Part shown: positions 1 to 20,986 of the stretch, piece by piece | How positions within the stretch are numbered: position 1 is the stretch's first letter | How the letters are laid out: every line of letters starts with the position of its first letter | Source of the DNA: Erpobdella octoculata | Taxonomy: Eukaryota > Annelida > Clitellata > Hirudinida > Erpobdellidae | Direction of reading: 5' to 3' | Length of the DNA stretch: 64,000 bases | Assembly (NCBI GenBank): GCA_963978895.1 | Contig: OZ022241.1 | Location: 15,063,356 to 15,127,355 of the forward strand | Translations under genes and position numbers: made by a program | Notes under the pieces: generated by a model | Told to the model about the DNA's origin: nothing | The model's database searches: none | The model's input: the letters and a program-made list of their open reading frames with translations, nothing else

Positions 1-342
1 ACCATATGGTTTCAGGAGAAAAACCTAGAAAAACAAATATAAAATATTTTGTCCTCAATTCAGATGAATCTTACAACTTCAAAATTCGTTGCCACATCAT
101 GTTTAAAGTAGTTTTTTATATACTGGGTAGTGAAAAAATGTGTATTGGTTGGAATTATTACTGGCCGGATGGCCAGTAAGGGGACATCCATTTATTATGT
201 CAACAAAATATGGGGGAGGGGGTTTGAAGAATTTTGACAATTGTTGACATGGGGAGGGGGGAGTTCAAGATAAATTGACGTCAACAATGTATTTTTTACA
301 AGAGTTAATAAATCAAAAAATAGGAAAGTAATAAATGCATTG
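1..342. other. Left flank of the LTR element, no gene seen
   Basis: AT-rich non-coding sequence. Around 205-265 there are two imperfect copies of a motif with a GTCAAC/GTTGAC core followed by a G-rich run, which looks like part of an older dispersed repeat. I see no reading frame of interest. It ends in CATTG (338-342), which is the left target duplication of the LTR element that follows. Confidence 0.5.
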
Positions 343-513
343 TGTTGTGACGAGAGACTCCAGGTGTAGTCAGGTGCGCCTTCCTAGCTAGCTACCGAGT
401 TGTTGCGAGAAAGTTCTGTTTAGTGTTTTGCAAGTTGCGCGGTATTTACATTACATGTTTCTTGTTATTTATATTGTGTTTAGAAAGAATAAAGTTTTCT
501 GAAAGACACAACA
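343..513 (+). repeat. 5' long terminal repeat
   Basis: 171 bp, TGTTGT...ACAACA, identical by eye to 4943-5113. An AATAAA hexamer near its 3' end (about 488) is a plausible polyadenylation signal. As the left LTR it should act as the promoter of the element. Confidence 0.95.
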
Positions 514-528
514 ATTGGCGCAGTCGAC

Positions 529-2526
529 ATGTCTGAAGTTGATAAATTAATTAAATTGTTCGCTGAGCAAGAGAGATATCGCTCAGAACAAGAAAGACTT
601 CGCGAAAAAGAACGAGCAGAACACATAAAACAAATGGAGAGGTTGATTTTGAGTTTACAACCATCGGCAACAAATATTCCCAGTTTCGAAACTTTCGACC
701 CTTTGAAAGAATTATGGAAAGATTACTGGGCAAGGTTTGAAACTTTCACTGGTGCTCATTCGGTTCCTGGTCGAAAAATACCTCAAGTTTTCTTGACTAA
801 TCAAACTTCGTCAACATACAAGTTTCTTGATACGTTAGCAAGTCAGCAAACACCGCCAAAGAAAGCGAATGACTTAACGATACAAGAAATCGAAATGTTT
901 ATGGGAAATCAGTTTAACCCATCAAAGTTTGTCGTCCGAGAAAGGTACAAATTCTGGACCGCAATGAAACGAGAACCAGGTGAAACCATCAACCAGTTGG
1001 CGGCAAGAATTCGTCAAGCAGCGACAACTTGTGATTTCGCTTCCATCGAGAATCCACAAGACGAAGCAATGAGGACCAGATTCATCTGTTCCGTCAACAA
1101 TGAAGCAGTCCTCCGAGCTCTGTTCCGCATAAATGACGATGAGTTATCTTTTGCAAGAGCAATAGAGATAGCATGCGAAACCGAAGATGCAGCTCAAGTT
1201 GCAAAAGAAACCGTTTGCGAAAAAGCCCCATCACCTGAGAGAACGTCTCAGGTATTCAAAGTAGATCGAAGAAAGCAGAAGAAACATACGGAATATCATC
1301 AGCAGCACGCAACTGATAAAACGTCAAATGTTCCTAAAGAAAAGTGTCGACGTTGCGGTAAGAACAACCACACTTTTAAAGAATGTCGTTTTGCAAACTA
1401 CATATGCAATTTCTGTCAAAAGAAAGGACATCTGCAAGCTGTTTGTCTAAAAAAGAAAAGACAAGTTCAGTGTGTATTTGCAAAAGATGAATTCGTGAAA
1501 GAACACGTGTTCACCATGAAAGGACGAAATCCTTTGTTGCAACAGTTGACTCTCAACAGTCAACCCTTCAGTTTTCTCATTGATAGTGGTTCCAGAGACA
1601 ACTTTTGTTCACGAGCTGCATGGATCAAACTGGGGAAACCGAAGTTGCAGCTGAATGATAAAAGATATTGTTCAGCAACGGGAGATGACATCCCAACAAT
1701 GGGCACATTTGAAACAGAAGTAAAATTGAAAAACTCAGACATCCAAAGAAGAGTGTGGTTCAATGTCACAAAAACACATGATCTCAACCTACTGGGATTT
1801 GAGGCGATACGTGATATGAAGATTGACGTCACCGCATTGCTGTCAAAGAACTTCAGTTCCGTTCAACTTATAACGGAAACAACAGAAAACCACCTTCAAA
1901 ATGAATGTCAACTTTTGTGCTCTGAATACAACGAATTGTTCGATCAACAACTGGGATGTCTTAAAGATGTCGAACTAGAAATAAAGTTCAAACCAGATTC
2001 GGAACCGATTTTCTGCAAGCCCCGGACAGTACCGTTTGCTATCCTGGAAGAATTGAACAGTGTCTATGATGCAGGAATTAGAAAAGGTATATGGATTCCA
2101 GCTCAGTTCAATCATTATGGAACTCCGGTAGTTCCAGTCAGAAAACGGATTCAACCGAATCAGAAAAAGGCAGGACTAAGAATCTGTGGAGACTACTCGG
2201 TAACGATCAACTCTCAACTTGAAACACATCGTTACCCAATGCCACTTCCAGAAGATCTGATGAGAAAATTAGGAGGAAGCTTTTGCTTCAGTAAGATCGA
2301 TCTCGCAGATGCATACCTCCAGATTAAACTGGCACCAGAAAGTCAAAGAAGACTAGCGTTGAGCACGCACAAAAGTGTACTTCTACAAACACGTCTACCT
2401 TTTGGCATCACTTCAGCTCCAGGTTATTTTCAAGAAATAATGGACAAATTAACGTGTGATCTACCAGGAGTAGCGGTGTACTTAGATGACATTCTAGTGA
2501 GTTCTAGTGAGTGGAACCACAGCTGA
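529..2526 (+). pseudogene. Gag-protease-reverse transcriptase N-terminal part, truncated by duplication
   Basis: An uninterrupted 665-codon frame starts 15 bp after the 5' LTR. Residues 1 to about 270 look like a retrotransposon gag/capsid region. Two CX2CX4HX4C zinc knuckles follow at about 273-286 and 294-307, then an aspartic protease with DSG near residue 352, then a reverse transcriptase that reaches the catalytic YLDD motif near residue 650. Gag and pol are in one frame with no shift between them. The frame ends about 13 residues after YLDD at a TGA because TTCTAGTGAG is present twice in tandem (2492-2501 and 2502-2511). The remainder of pol is in another frame. The lesion makes this copy unlikely to be autonomous, though an artefact of assembly is possible. 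Confidence 0.92.
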
Positions 2527-4861
2527 CGAGCATCTGAGAAACCTACGGAATCTTTTTCAACGTTTACAAGAAAGAGGTTTAAAGTGCAATCAAAGGAAAT
2601 GCGTTTTTGCTCAACCGTCAGTGGAATACTTGGGACATCGACTCACCAGAAACGGCATAGAAAAAAGAAAACATGTAGATGCAGTGACGAAGATGCCACC
2701 GCCAACAAACGTTTCTTCTCTGCGATCGTTTCTGGGATCGGTACAGTTCTACGGAAAGTTCATCAAGAACCTTTCGACTTTAACCGAACCGTTAACTCGT
2801 CTCACAAAGAAAAACACACCATGGCAATGGGGCGTCAAGGAAAATGCAGTGTTCCAACATCTTAAAGATATTCTTACGAATGAAGTTAGTCTAGCTCATT
2901 TCGATCCTACGGCTCCCTTAGGAATGTCATGCGATGCGTCGGAAGTAGGAATTGGAGCAGTGTTGTTCCACAGATATGACGATGGTTCTGAACGTCCTCT
3001 TTACAACGTGTCTAAAACATTGACAGACACACAACGACGCTACAGCCAGATTCAGAAAGAAGCACTTTCTATCATTTTTGGTCTGCAGAAATTTCATCAA
3101 TTCTTGTACGGGCGTAGATTCATCCTGGTGACAGATCATAAACCACTCCTCGCATTGTTTGGTCCGTCAAAAAGAACTCCGGTCCTGGCAGCAAATCGTC
3201 TAGCAAGATGGGCCCTGACATTGAGCCAGTACAACTACTCAATTGAATATCGAAAAACCGGAGAACACGGAAATGCAGACGCTCTCAGTCGCCTACCAGC
3301 GTGCGAAGACGAAGAATTTGACTCGACAGAAGAAGATGCAGATGTTTCAACAGTTTGCGTTATTAACACAATCAGCCAACAAATGTCCGATTCCAGACTG
3401 TTATCAAAAGAGTCAAGTAAAGATCCTGTTATCTCTACAGTGATACGATTTGTGAGAGACGGCTGGCCTCACAGAATCATGCAACCGGAATTAAAACTGT
3501 ATGAGAAACTTTCTGATTCTCTTTCAACAGAAAGTGGTTGTCTACTCTTTGGAGCAAGAATCGTGATACCAAAGAAATTACGCGGCAAGATTTTAGAATT
3601 ATTACATACAGGACATTTCGGAATGCAAAGAATGAAGCGTTTAGCAAGAACTATAGTTTATTGGCCTCGAATTGACAACGATATTGAAAATTTAAGTCGT
3701 TCATGTAGTTCTTGTGCTGAACAGCAAAACAAGCCACCAAAGATGATGAATCACCCGTGGATGATTCCTGAAAAGCCTTGGGACAGAGTGCATCTAGATC
3801 ACGCCATAAATTTTTTTGGAACCAATTGGCTGGTTATAGTAGATGCCTATTCGAAATACCCGTGTATACATCCGACAAGTTCCATAACAGCAAAAACAAC
3901 AACTCAGTTTTTGGATGAAGATTTCGCACATTTTGGTTTCCCACACACTTTGGTGACTGATAATGCTCCAACCTTTACTTCTGAAGAATTTCAGAATTGG
4001 TGCAAAGAAAGAGGCATCATTCATCTTTCTGGAGCTCCTTATCATCCTGCAACCAACGGGGCAGCTGAGCGATTGATACAAACTTTTAAAAAATCACTCA
4101 CGAAGTCTGCACATCCTCTCCGAAGAGCTTTGCAAGATTTTCTTTTGCAATATCGGAGAACGCCCTTGGAATCTGGATTTTCCCCAAGTGAACTCTTGAA
4201 TGGACGACAAATCAGAAGCAAATTAGATTCTCTTTTGCCATGTCCTCCTTGCCTTGTTCGAGAGATGCAGGATAAACGAAATCAAAGAACAAACAAAGAA
4301 TCTTTCCAAATACAACACAAGTACAAAATTGGAGATTTTTGTTACGCTCTACACTGTGGTCCCAGACAGGGTAAACAACCAAGATGGATTCCTGCAATCG
4401 TCAACAAAATATTGGGAGCACGAAACATCCAAGTACGATTGTGCTCAAATGGGTCGATTTGGAAACGCCATGTGGAACAACTCCGCCCACGTTATGTTAC
4501 ACGTTACTCCACATCATCGAGTCCTGGAGACGACGCATTTGACACCACGTCAACGAGGAGTCCAGCGACAACGTCAACGAAGAGTCCAGCGACCACGTCA
4601 ACGAAGAGTCCAGCGACCACGTCAACGAGGAGTCCAGCGACCACGTCAACGAAGAGTCCAATCATGACGAAAAGTCCGGCAACCGTGTCAACAGGAAATC
4701 AAGCGACCAGTTTGCCAATGAGTTCTCCATCCAGTGCGACAGCCGTACCAGGAGAAATTCTACCGACGGATCTGACAAGATCAGCAACGCAAGCGAATAC
4801 TTCAGTTGAAACCGGACCACGACGTTCGGAGCGCCTGCGGTTGAAGAATTTAAGATTTTGA
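2507..4861 (+). pseudogene. Reverse transcriptase C-terminal part, RNase H and integrase of the LTR element
   Basis: This frame continues pol after the duplication-induced shift. It begins with the reverse transcriptase thumb region, then an RNase H with the CDAS motif near 2930-2945 and a DHKP motif near 3136. A spacer leads to the integrase, which has an HHCC zinc domain (about 3603-3715) and a D,D,E core: D near 3795, D in VTDNAP near 3957, E in AAERL near 4066. The last 100 residues are low complexity, with an 8-residue unit (TSTKSPAT and variants) repeated about five times at 4549-4669, then a basic end. Without its own start it is probably not translated unless ribosomes shift frame. 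Confidence 0.93.
4549..4669 (+). repeat. 24-bp coding tandem repeat in integrase tail
   Basis: About five copies of a 24-bp unit encode Thr/Ser/Pro-rich octapeptides at the end of pol. Because the unit is a multiple of three, copy-number changes keep the frame. This segment probably evolves quickly in the element family. Confidence 0.85.
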
Positions 4862-4942
4862 CACGATTTTTTTTTCTTTCGTTAGAAGACGTTTTTACAT
4901 TTAGTTTTCGCTTTTGAAAAGACTCAAAAGCTTGTGGGAAGG

Positions 4943-5113
4943 TGTTGTGACGAGAGACTCCAGGTGTAGTCAGGTGCGCCTTCCTAGCTAGCTACCGAGT
5001 TGTTGCGAGAAAGTTCTGTTTAGTGTTTTGCAAGTTGCGCGGTATTTACATTACATGTTTCTTGTTATTTATATTGTGTTTAGAAAGAATAAAGTTTTCT
5101 GAAAGACACAACA
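4943..5113 (+). repeat. 3' long terminal repeat
   Basis: 171 bp, identical by eye to 343-513. It is preceded by a purine-rich tract and followed by the target duplication CATTG (5114-5118). Confidence 0.95.
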
Positions 5114-5118
5114 CATTG

Positions 5119-5477
5119 TATGCCAGTCAGTCAATTAGAATCTACCTACCCCCCAAAAACATTCAAAATACAACACAGTTTACTTAAAACTTATTTATTT
5201 TTATACCTTGCCCAGATATCCTTGCTACGCCACTGGGTACAAATCAAGCTTTTTCAAAAAATGGCTCTAAACATTTATTTAAATGTCTTGCATGCAAAAA
5301 CCATGATTTGTATTTGATAGAGATTTTGAAACTGCACAATGTTCATATAAATAAACTAATAAACGTGTGTGATCCCATGGGCTGACAACCTACGTTACTT
5401 GCAAAAAACGTGTGGTCAGTAATTGGTCAGTTTACCCTACTCAAAAATTGTAAGTGATACAGATGTAAAAATTAGTA
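5119..5477. other. Non-coding stretch with a Helitron-repeat remnant
   Basis: No gene is seen. About 5439-5476 matches the internal repeat unit of the Helitron-like elements at 58990-61940 (CTACTCAAAAA...TGTAAAAATTAGTA). The pogo-like element that follows therefore seems to have inserted into an old copy of that family. Confidence 0.5.
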
Positions 5478-6760
5478 CCGTCAAACGTGGTGAGATTTTT
5501 CATTCTATGGTTATTTTGAATATTTTATACTAATGTCAAAAATGTTTTTAAGTATTTTAATTTTACCTTTTTTCTTTAAGAACCTACTGCAAGTGGTATT
5601 TTTAAAAAACTCAATTCCGTAAAAAGTTTTTTAAGTTTTCTACTCAAATGTTGGTTTATGTTTTCTCTCAAACGTTTGTAACCATGGCTTATTATAAGAA
5701 GTTATAATTAAATATAATTATAGTTACACTTAGCAAACCAGTGGTGATAGGAGACTTGACTCCAACTGTCAATACTAGTACAAATCCCAAAAAAACCAAC
5801 AAAACTAAAAGAGCTCTAATTGAACCAGAACATAGAGTTGAAGATATTATAGACACAGACTCAAATGATGATGTTGAACAAAATGACAGTGATTATTCAA
5901 GTGGTGATTCAGATGAATATGACAGCAGAAGCTCAAAATGAGATTCAACAAAACAAGTGGGTAGTTGTAAAATATTCGGGAAAAAACAAAAATGCAACTC
6001 TGAATTACATTGGTCAGGTTCACAAAGTTATGAAACACATAAAAATGGTCGAAATCAAATTCATCAAAAACAACCGGAAAGGAGTTCTTTCATGTTTCCA
6101 GAAGAGGAACAATTGGACGAAATTCCTTCTTCATATGTTATTGAGCACTTATAAGATCCACACATAAACAGTAGAAACCAGATGACTTTTTTGGTAATGA
6201 AAAGTTCTGTATGCCGTTAAAATATTTCTACTTAAAACTTTAAAACTGTTGGTTTTCGTTACTTGAATTACCTTTGTTTAAAACGATTTTGGGTGAAAAA
6301 TGTTGTCGATCAAGGTTTCTAAACGGATACAGGGGTAGATGTTTCCTAATATTTTAAAGCTCAAAAACTGAACAATCTCACCCCATAATGATGTTGTCAT
6401 TGTTCAATCACATCTTTCAGCAACTGAGCAAACTCACCCCGAAATGTGGAGTTAGATTGATCACTTTTCAAAGTTTTAAAAAATGTAGCAAAACTTATTA
6501 TTTTCATTTTAATCATGTTCTGCATTATTTATAAGATGCAATGTGGTATAGTGACCCATTTTTTAACCACAACACATAAGTACCGTAAAACGGGGTGGCT
6601 TTGGCCCAGTTTACACATAAATCAACCTATATTTCAAAGTACGAATTAAATTTCGATGAGCAATTACACTATAAATGTGTGCATAATAGTGATGTATGAC
6701 GTGACCTAGCGATATTCAATGAAGAATGCGAATACTGAACAATCTCACCCCGCTTGACGG
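5478..6760 (+). mobile_element. pogo/Tc1-mariner-like DNA transposon, decayed
   Basis: Imperfect terminal inverted repeats start CCGTCAAACGTGGTGAGAT on the left; the right end reads ATCTCACCCCGCTTGACGG. Both ends are flanked by TA (5476-5477 and 6761-6762), the duplication expected for Tc1/mariner/pogo elements. Inside, 5741-5941 encodes an acidic serine/aspartate-rich stretch and 5940-6154 a KWVVVKYSGK-type segment. I associate such segments, from memory, with the C-terminus of some DDE transposases. No DDE core is left. A second terminus-like sequence at 6581-6610 (TACCGTAAAACGGGGTGG) may mark another, broken element. Confidence 0.7.
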
Positions 6761-6767
6761 TATTTAT

Positions 6768-7234
6768 TAGAGATGGGAATCGAACCGAACACACCGAACT
6801 CGAACCCTACTTTTTACCGAGCCGAACCGAACCCGAACTTAGTTGTTGACCGAACCGAACCGAACCCGAACTCTGTTTCGCTCGGAACAAACCGAACCCG
6901 AACAAACCCATGCTAAATTCATCGAACCTATTTTTTTAAATTTAAATTATGACTATGAAATACAGAACATTATAAATGTAAAAAAAAATTAAATATAATA
7001 TGGAACTTTAATTTTTTTAAATGTCTTGAATTAATAAACTTTGACTATATTTTAATGCAATTATCATCGAATATAGCTCGAGCCTTAGCTATCCCGAACC
7101 GAACACGAATTTTAACAACTAGCGAACCGAACCGAACTCGAACTCTAAGCACTACCGAACCGAACCGAACCCGAACTGTAACAACTAGCGAACCGAACCC
7201 GAACTCTTAAATTAGGGTTCGATTCCCATCTCTA
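6768..7234. mobile_element. Non-autonomous hAT-type element with CCGAA-rich interior
   Basis: 467 bp with inverted ends TAGAGATGGGAATCGAAC and its reverse complement at the right end. An exact 8-bp target duplication GTATTTAT lies at 6760-6767 and 7235-7242, the length typical of hAT insertions. The interior holds clusters of CCGAACCGAACC repeats near both ends around an AT-rich core, with no coding potential. It sits exactly at the right edge of the pogo-like element and is younger than it. Confidence 0.85.
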
Positions 7235-7261
7235 GTATTTATATAACGGCATTAACGGTCA

Positions 7262-8860
7262 AGGGTGGGACGTTGATGTTGTTGCCAGCTCTCGGAATCT
7301 GTTTTATCGTTATCTCACACGTGTTGTGAAGTATCGCTCAGTGCCATGAGGCCAAAAAAGAAAGTAAAGTTCAACAACCCTTCGACGGACATCGTCGAAG
7401 AAGCATGGAGACAGGCTTCTGACAGTGAGGAAATCACTCCTCCACTGAGAAAGACATACGCTTCAGAGCAACCGCCGACACCTGCCGTCAGGGGAACAAT
7501 ATCTTTAGATATAGAAAAGATCATTGCTGAAACCCTTACTCCCGCCAAGATCCTAGCAAGCTTCAGGAGCATAGCATCAGCCAACACAGGACCCAGCCTA
7601 CAACAGAACATGCAACAACAACCGACGGTCGAAAACCAAACCGAGGAAATTGTGGAGTGCATTCTCTTGAACGAACTCACAAAGATCAATCCCTTCAAAA
7701 TTGAAGAAAGCCTGTCAGGTTTCCTTAACCGACAACCAGAAATAACGGCTAAAAGCAGAAAACTAAGAATCCTAGCCACAAAAAGTGAGAAAGAAAAATT
7801 AGAACAGCTGAAAGAAATAGCCGGTTACCAGGTCAGTTTTCTTGAACCTTTCGTTAAGAAAATTAAATTGATTATTACCGGGGTCCCAATAGAAGTCCCG
7901 ATAGGAACAATCATCGAAAAATCCGGATGTGCCGCAGCAGCTCGGATTAAGAAAAGAATAGATGGAAGATATCAGGAATCCACTGCGGTCATCCTCATTT
8001 TTGAGCCTGACCAGACTCCCCCGAAGCACATTAAAATCTCATTCCTAACCTTCAGATTGAAGGAATACATTGCGAACCCAGTAAGATGCTTCAATTGCAA
8101 TCAATTTGGTCATGTGGCCAAATATTGTAAGGCCAAGACCTCCTGCCCTAAGTGCGCCGGAGAGCACGACATAAAGAGCTGCCCAGCGCCAGAACAAACG
8201 AGAACTATATGTGCCAGCTGTATGACTCCTGATCACAGGGCAGGCAGCAACGAATGTCCTAAATGGCAAAAAGCTAAAGAAAACGGGAAGACTACAACAG
8301 GGAGAAAGTCTTACTCAGAGGCCCTGAGAAGCAAAGGAAGGAATCAACAGTTACCGAACATACAGATATCAACAAAGAGATGCTTCTCATAACTAAACAA
8401 ACGGAGACAATAGAAAATCAAGTATCAAGGAAAACAAAAACCGAATCGAGCCCAATAATAGAGGTATTATCTATGATTAAAATGATTTTACAGGTTCTGG
8501 CGACATGGCTCAACCAAGAGGAGGAGCAAAACACAACAAAAAGCAAAGAAATTACGTCCATCGATGACCGCCCAGCTGGATCCGGCATTGAGGACTGCAG
8601 CAGCCATTCTCCCTGATTCCGGGATTAAGGAGTCAGCTGGAGATGCGTTTCAATGATGACAACCAACGCAAGAGGGAAAGAAGAAGAAGATAAAGAATAT
8701 TTCAGATACATACTCTGACTTTTTTCTTCTAACTCTCATAAATGGACATCATTTTATTTTAACATTTTATTATTATTTATTTATCATTTCCTTTTATGTT
8801 TTTTTCCTGTCTAAAAATACTATGTTTAAGGACAATAAACTATCAAAGTCTAATGAATGC
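7262..8860 (+). mobile_element. Non-LTR retrotransposon copy carrying only ORF1
   Basis: The segment has a GC-richer 5' leader (7262-7345), an ORF1 coding frame, a short trailing region and an AT-rich 3' untranslated part with an AATAAA-like stretch near 8832. No endonuclease or reverse transcriptase follows. The boundaries are estimated from composition; I did not find a target duplication. It is either an internally deleted LINE or a half-LINE type non-autonomous element. Confidence 0.6.
7346..8392 (+). CDS. LINE ORF1 (gag-like, zinc knuckle protein)
   Basis: A 348-codon open frame. After a basic, proline-containing N-terminus it ends in three cysteine-histidine knuckles: CX2CX4HX4C (CFNCNQFGHVAKYC, from about residue 248), CX2CX3HX4C (CPKCAGEHDIKSC) and CX2CX4HX6C (CASCMTPDHRAGSNEC). 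This triple-knuckle arrangement is characteristic of ORF1 proteins of Jockey/I-type LINEs, which bind the element's RNA. A polar, basic tail follows. A further frame at 8380-8616 may be a shifted continuation. The frame is intact, unlike the other retroelement fragments here. Confidence 0.8.
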   Translation: MRPKKKVKFNNPSTDIVEEAWRQASDSEEITPPLRKTYASEQPPTPAVRGTISLDIEKIIAETLTPAKILASFRSIASANTGPSLQQNMQQQPTVENQTEEIVECILLNELTKINPFKIEESLSGFLNRQPEITAKSRKLRILATKSEKEKLEQLKEIAGYQVSFLEPFVKKIKLIITGVPIEVPIGTIIEKSGCAAAARIKKRIDGRYQESTAVILIFEPDQTPPKHIKISFLTFRLKEYIANPVRCFNCNQFGHVAKYCKAKTSCPKCAGEHDIKSCPAPEQTRTICASCMTPDHRAGSNECPKWQKAKENGKTTTGRKSYSEALRSKGRNQQLPNIQISTKRCFS

Positions 8861-9178
8861 CCCCCTACAACATCCTACCTGTCTCTAACTTTTAACTTGA
8901 CTTTCAGATAATTTGCATTTTTGTCATCGAACATCAAGAAATGGCATCAATGAAAACTTTCAGATCTAATTGCTTTTAAAGGAAAACAACTCGATTCTTT
9001 ACCTTACGCAGATCAAACAGAAAAAAAGCCCCAATTTTCTAATAAATTCCAGTATGAATAAAGTTTAGAAAAAATACCCTGTTTAATAACCAACATTTAT
9101 TAAAACTGACATTTGAATAATAAATAAGAACTAACCATCGAGTTAAATAACAAATTAAAAAAAATTTCCGACGTTTCA
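8861..9178. other. 3' flank of the Ig receptor gene
   Basis: AT-rich sequence with no coding frame. It probably contains the 3' untranslated region and poly(A) signal of the minus-strand receptor gene ending at 9179. Several TTTATT motifs on the plus strand correspond to AATAAA on the minus strand. Confidence 0.4.
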
Positions 9179-19013
<9,835 letters not shown>

Positions 19014-19489
19014 GAGGACAACTGAATGTTTACATGAAAGATAATTTCCTATTTTACAACAAAATGTTTTGAGGTGAACCAACAAGAACCAGCAAAGATC
19101 TGATCGCAACAACAACGAATACTTTATAACTTTTTCAATTTTAAGCCATTGTTTACTTCCGACTCTCGAGTTGTTTAATTAAATTGAAATTCCGTTAAAA
19201 AAGTTATTAAATCCAAAAGAATGTTTCCAGATTGTTTGGTAATGTAGTGATTAGAGGGAGTCGTTCATGTTGCTGCAGCAGTACCTGTATTGTGTAGGCG
19301 CACCTGGAGCGGCATTTTCCTTCTGTGATTATGTTGGCACCATGGCACGTTATTATATGATGCCTTCCTTATCTGAATATCATTTGCGAACATTTAAATA
19401 TTTCTTAGGTTTGTTTCTTTAGTCATTTCACGTATAATGTTTTGATATAATTTATAATTTAAAAGCTATTTAGATGTAACTATTGAATA

Positions 19490-19491
<2 letters not shown>
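19014..19491. other. Upstream region of the Ig receptor gene
   Basis: No gene is seen. It should contain the 5' untranslated region and promoter of the minus-strand receptor. I could not point to a convincing TATA box or initiator. 19250-19345 is GC-richer than its surroundings and might be regulatory. Confidence 0.4.

Positions 19492-19566
<75 letters not shown>
19492..19566. repeat. (TA)n microsatellite
   Basis: About 75 bp of TA repeats in intergenic sequence. Confidence 0.97.
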
Positions 19567-19568
<2 letters not shown>

Positions 19569-19879
19569 TAGTGAATGGCTGCAATTAGTGCTCTGGATTA
19601 AATTCATACAATTAAAATTCACGCGTAATTTTCCCACAGTTCAAAAATGTAAAAACACAATTGCAGTGATATAAATTTGCCGAAATAGATCTATAAGCCT
19701 ATAAGATTATGGAGTATGTGTTTAATAATAAATTATTTCTAAACCGATTTAGACTATTAGAAAAACTTAAAATAAAATTGATTCAGCCAAGTGTGCCACT
19801 TTATTTAATTGAGTATGCTTAAAAGAGAATATATATATATATATTTATATATAGTTTTTGACTAATTGTAGTCTCGAAC

Positions 19880-20332
<453 letters not shown>

Positions 20333-20379
20333 CTTTTGTGATTAAAAAGTCATGTGACATCTATCACCACTATTCATTA

Positions 20380-20500
20380 TCAGAATTATCGTCACTATAA
20401 CCATTATCATCGTCATCGTCATCATCACTATCACCACCATCATCGTCATCGTCATCATCGTCGTCGTCATCATCATCACAATCACCACCATTATCATCGA
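20380..20500. repeat. ATC/GTC low-complexity tract
   Basis: CATCGTCATCGTC-type triplet repeats, non-coding. Confidence 0.9.
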
Positions 20501-20911
20501 TTTATAACTTGTATTCATTTTATTTAGATTTGTTGATTTGTAATAATTTGCAGCTTATAATGGCACTGAAAAATTGAATTCCTTCATTGATTGCCTTCCT
20601 GCATACAACTCAGAAAGCAACAAAAGAAGTTCCAGAATTACTTCAATTCAAAAAGTTCAGAAATCGATCGTTTTCTGCGGTTTGTTGGTCACACGTGGCA
20701 AGTTTATGAAAAACTTCCGAAGAAATCATCAGCATTTCAACCAGCGTAACAGCCAACTAACCGTTTAGTTTGAGATTTCTTAAAAATGTCGCTCATACGG
20801 AAATGAAAGATTATTGCAAGATTGAATACTGTGTGTCGAAAGCTTTTAAAGCGTGAAAAATTTACAGTTTTGTTGTTGTTACGTTATAACAATTATCTAT
20901 CTACGTAATTT
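20501..20911. other. Intergenic, no gene seen
   Basis: A short open frame at 20574-20768 has no recognisable motif, no splice context and no repeat homology. I do not call it a gene. The last 60 bp (20849-20877) are repeated at 21540-21568. Confidence 0.4.
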
Positions 20912-20939
20912 GCTATGTATGTATGTATGTATGTATGTA

Positions 20940-20986
<47 letters not shown>

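Larger units (their letters stand above)
343..5113 (+). mobile_element. Full-length Ty3/gypsy-type LTR retrotransposon
   Basis: The element is bounded by two 171-bp LTRs, each starting TGTTGT and ending ACAACA, and by a 5-bp target duplication CATTG at 338-342 and 5114-5118. A primer binding site follows the left LTR directly (TGGCGCAGTCGACATG, about 516-531) and overlaps the first ATG. A purine-rich tract (GTGGGAAGG) precedes the right LTR. The order gag, protease, reverse transcriptase, RNase H, integrase is that of Ty3/gypsy elements. No envelope gene is present. I found no difference between the two LTRs, which implies recent insertion, yet the coding region is broken at 2492-2511. Confidence 0.96.
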
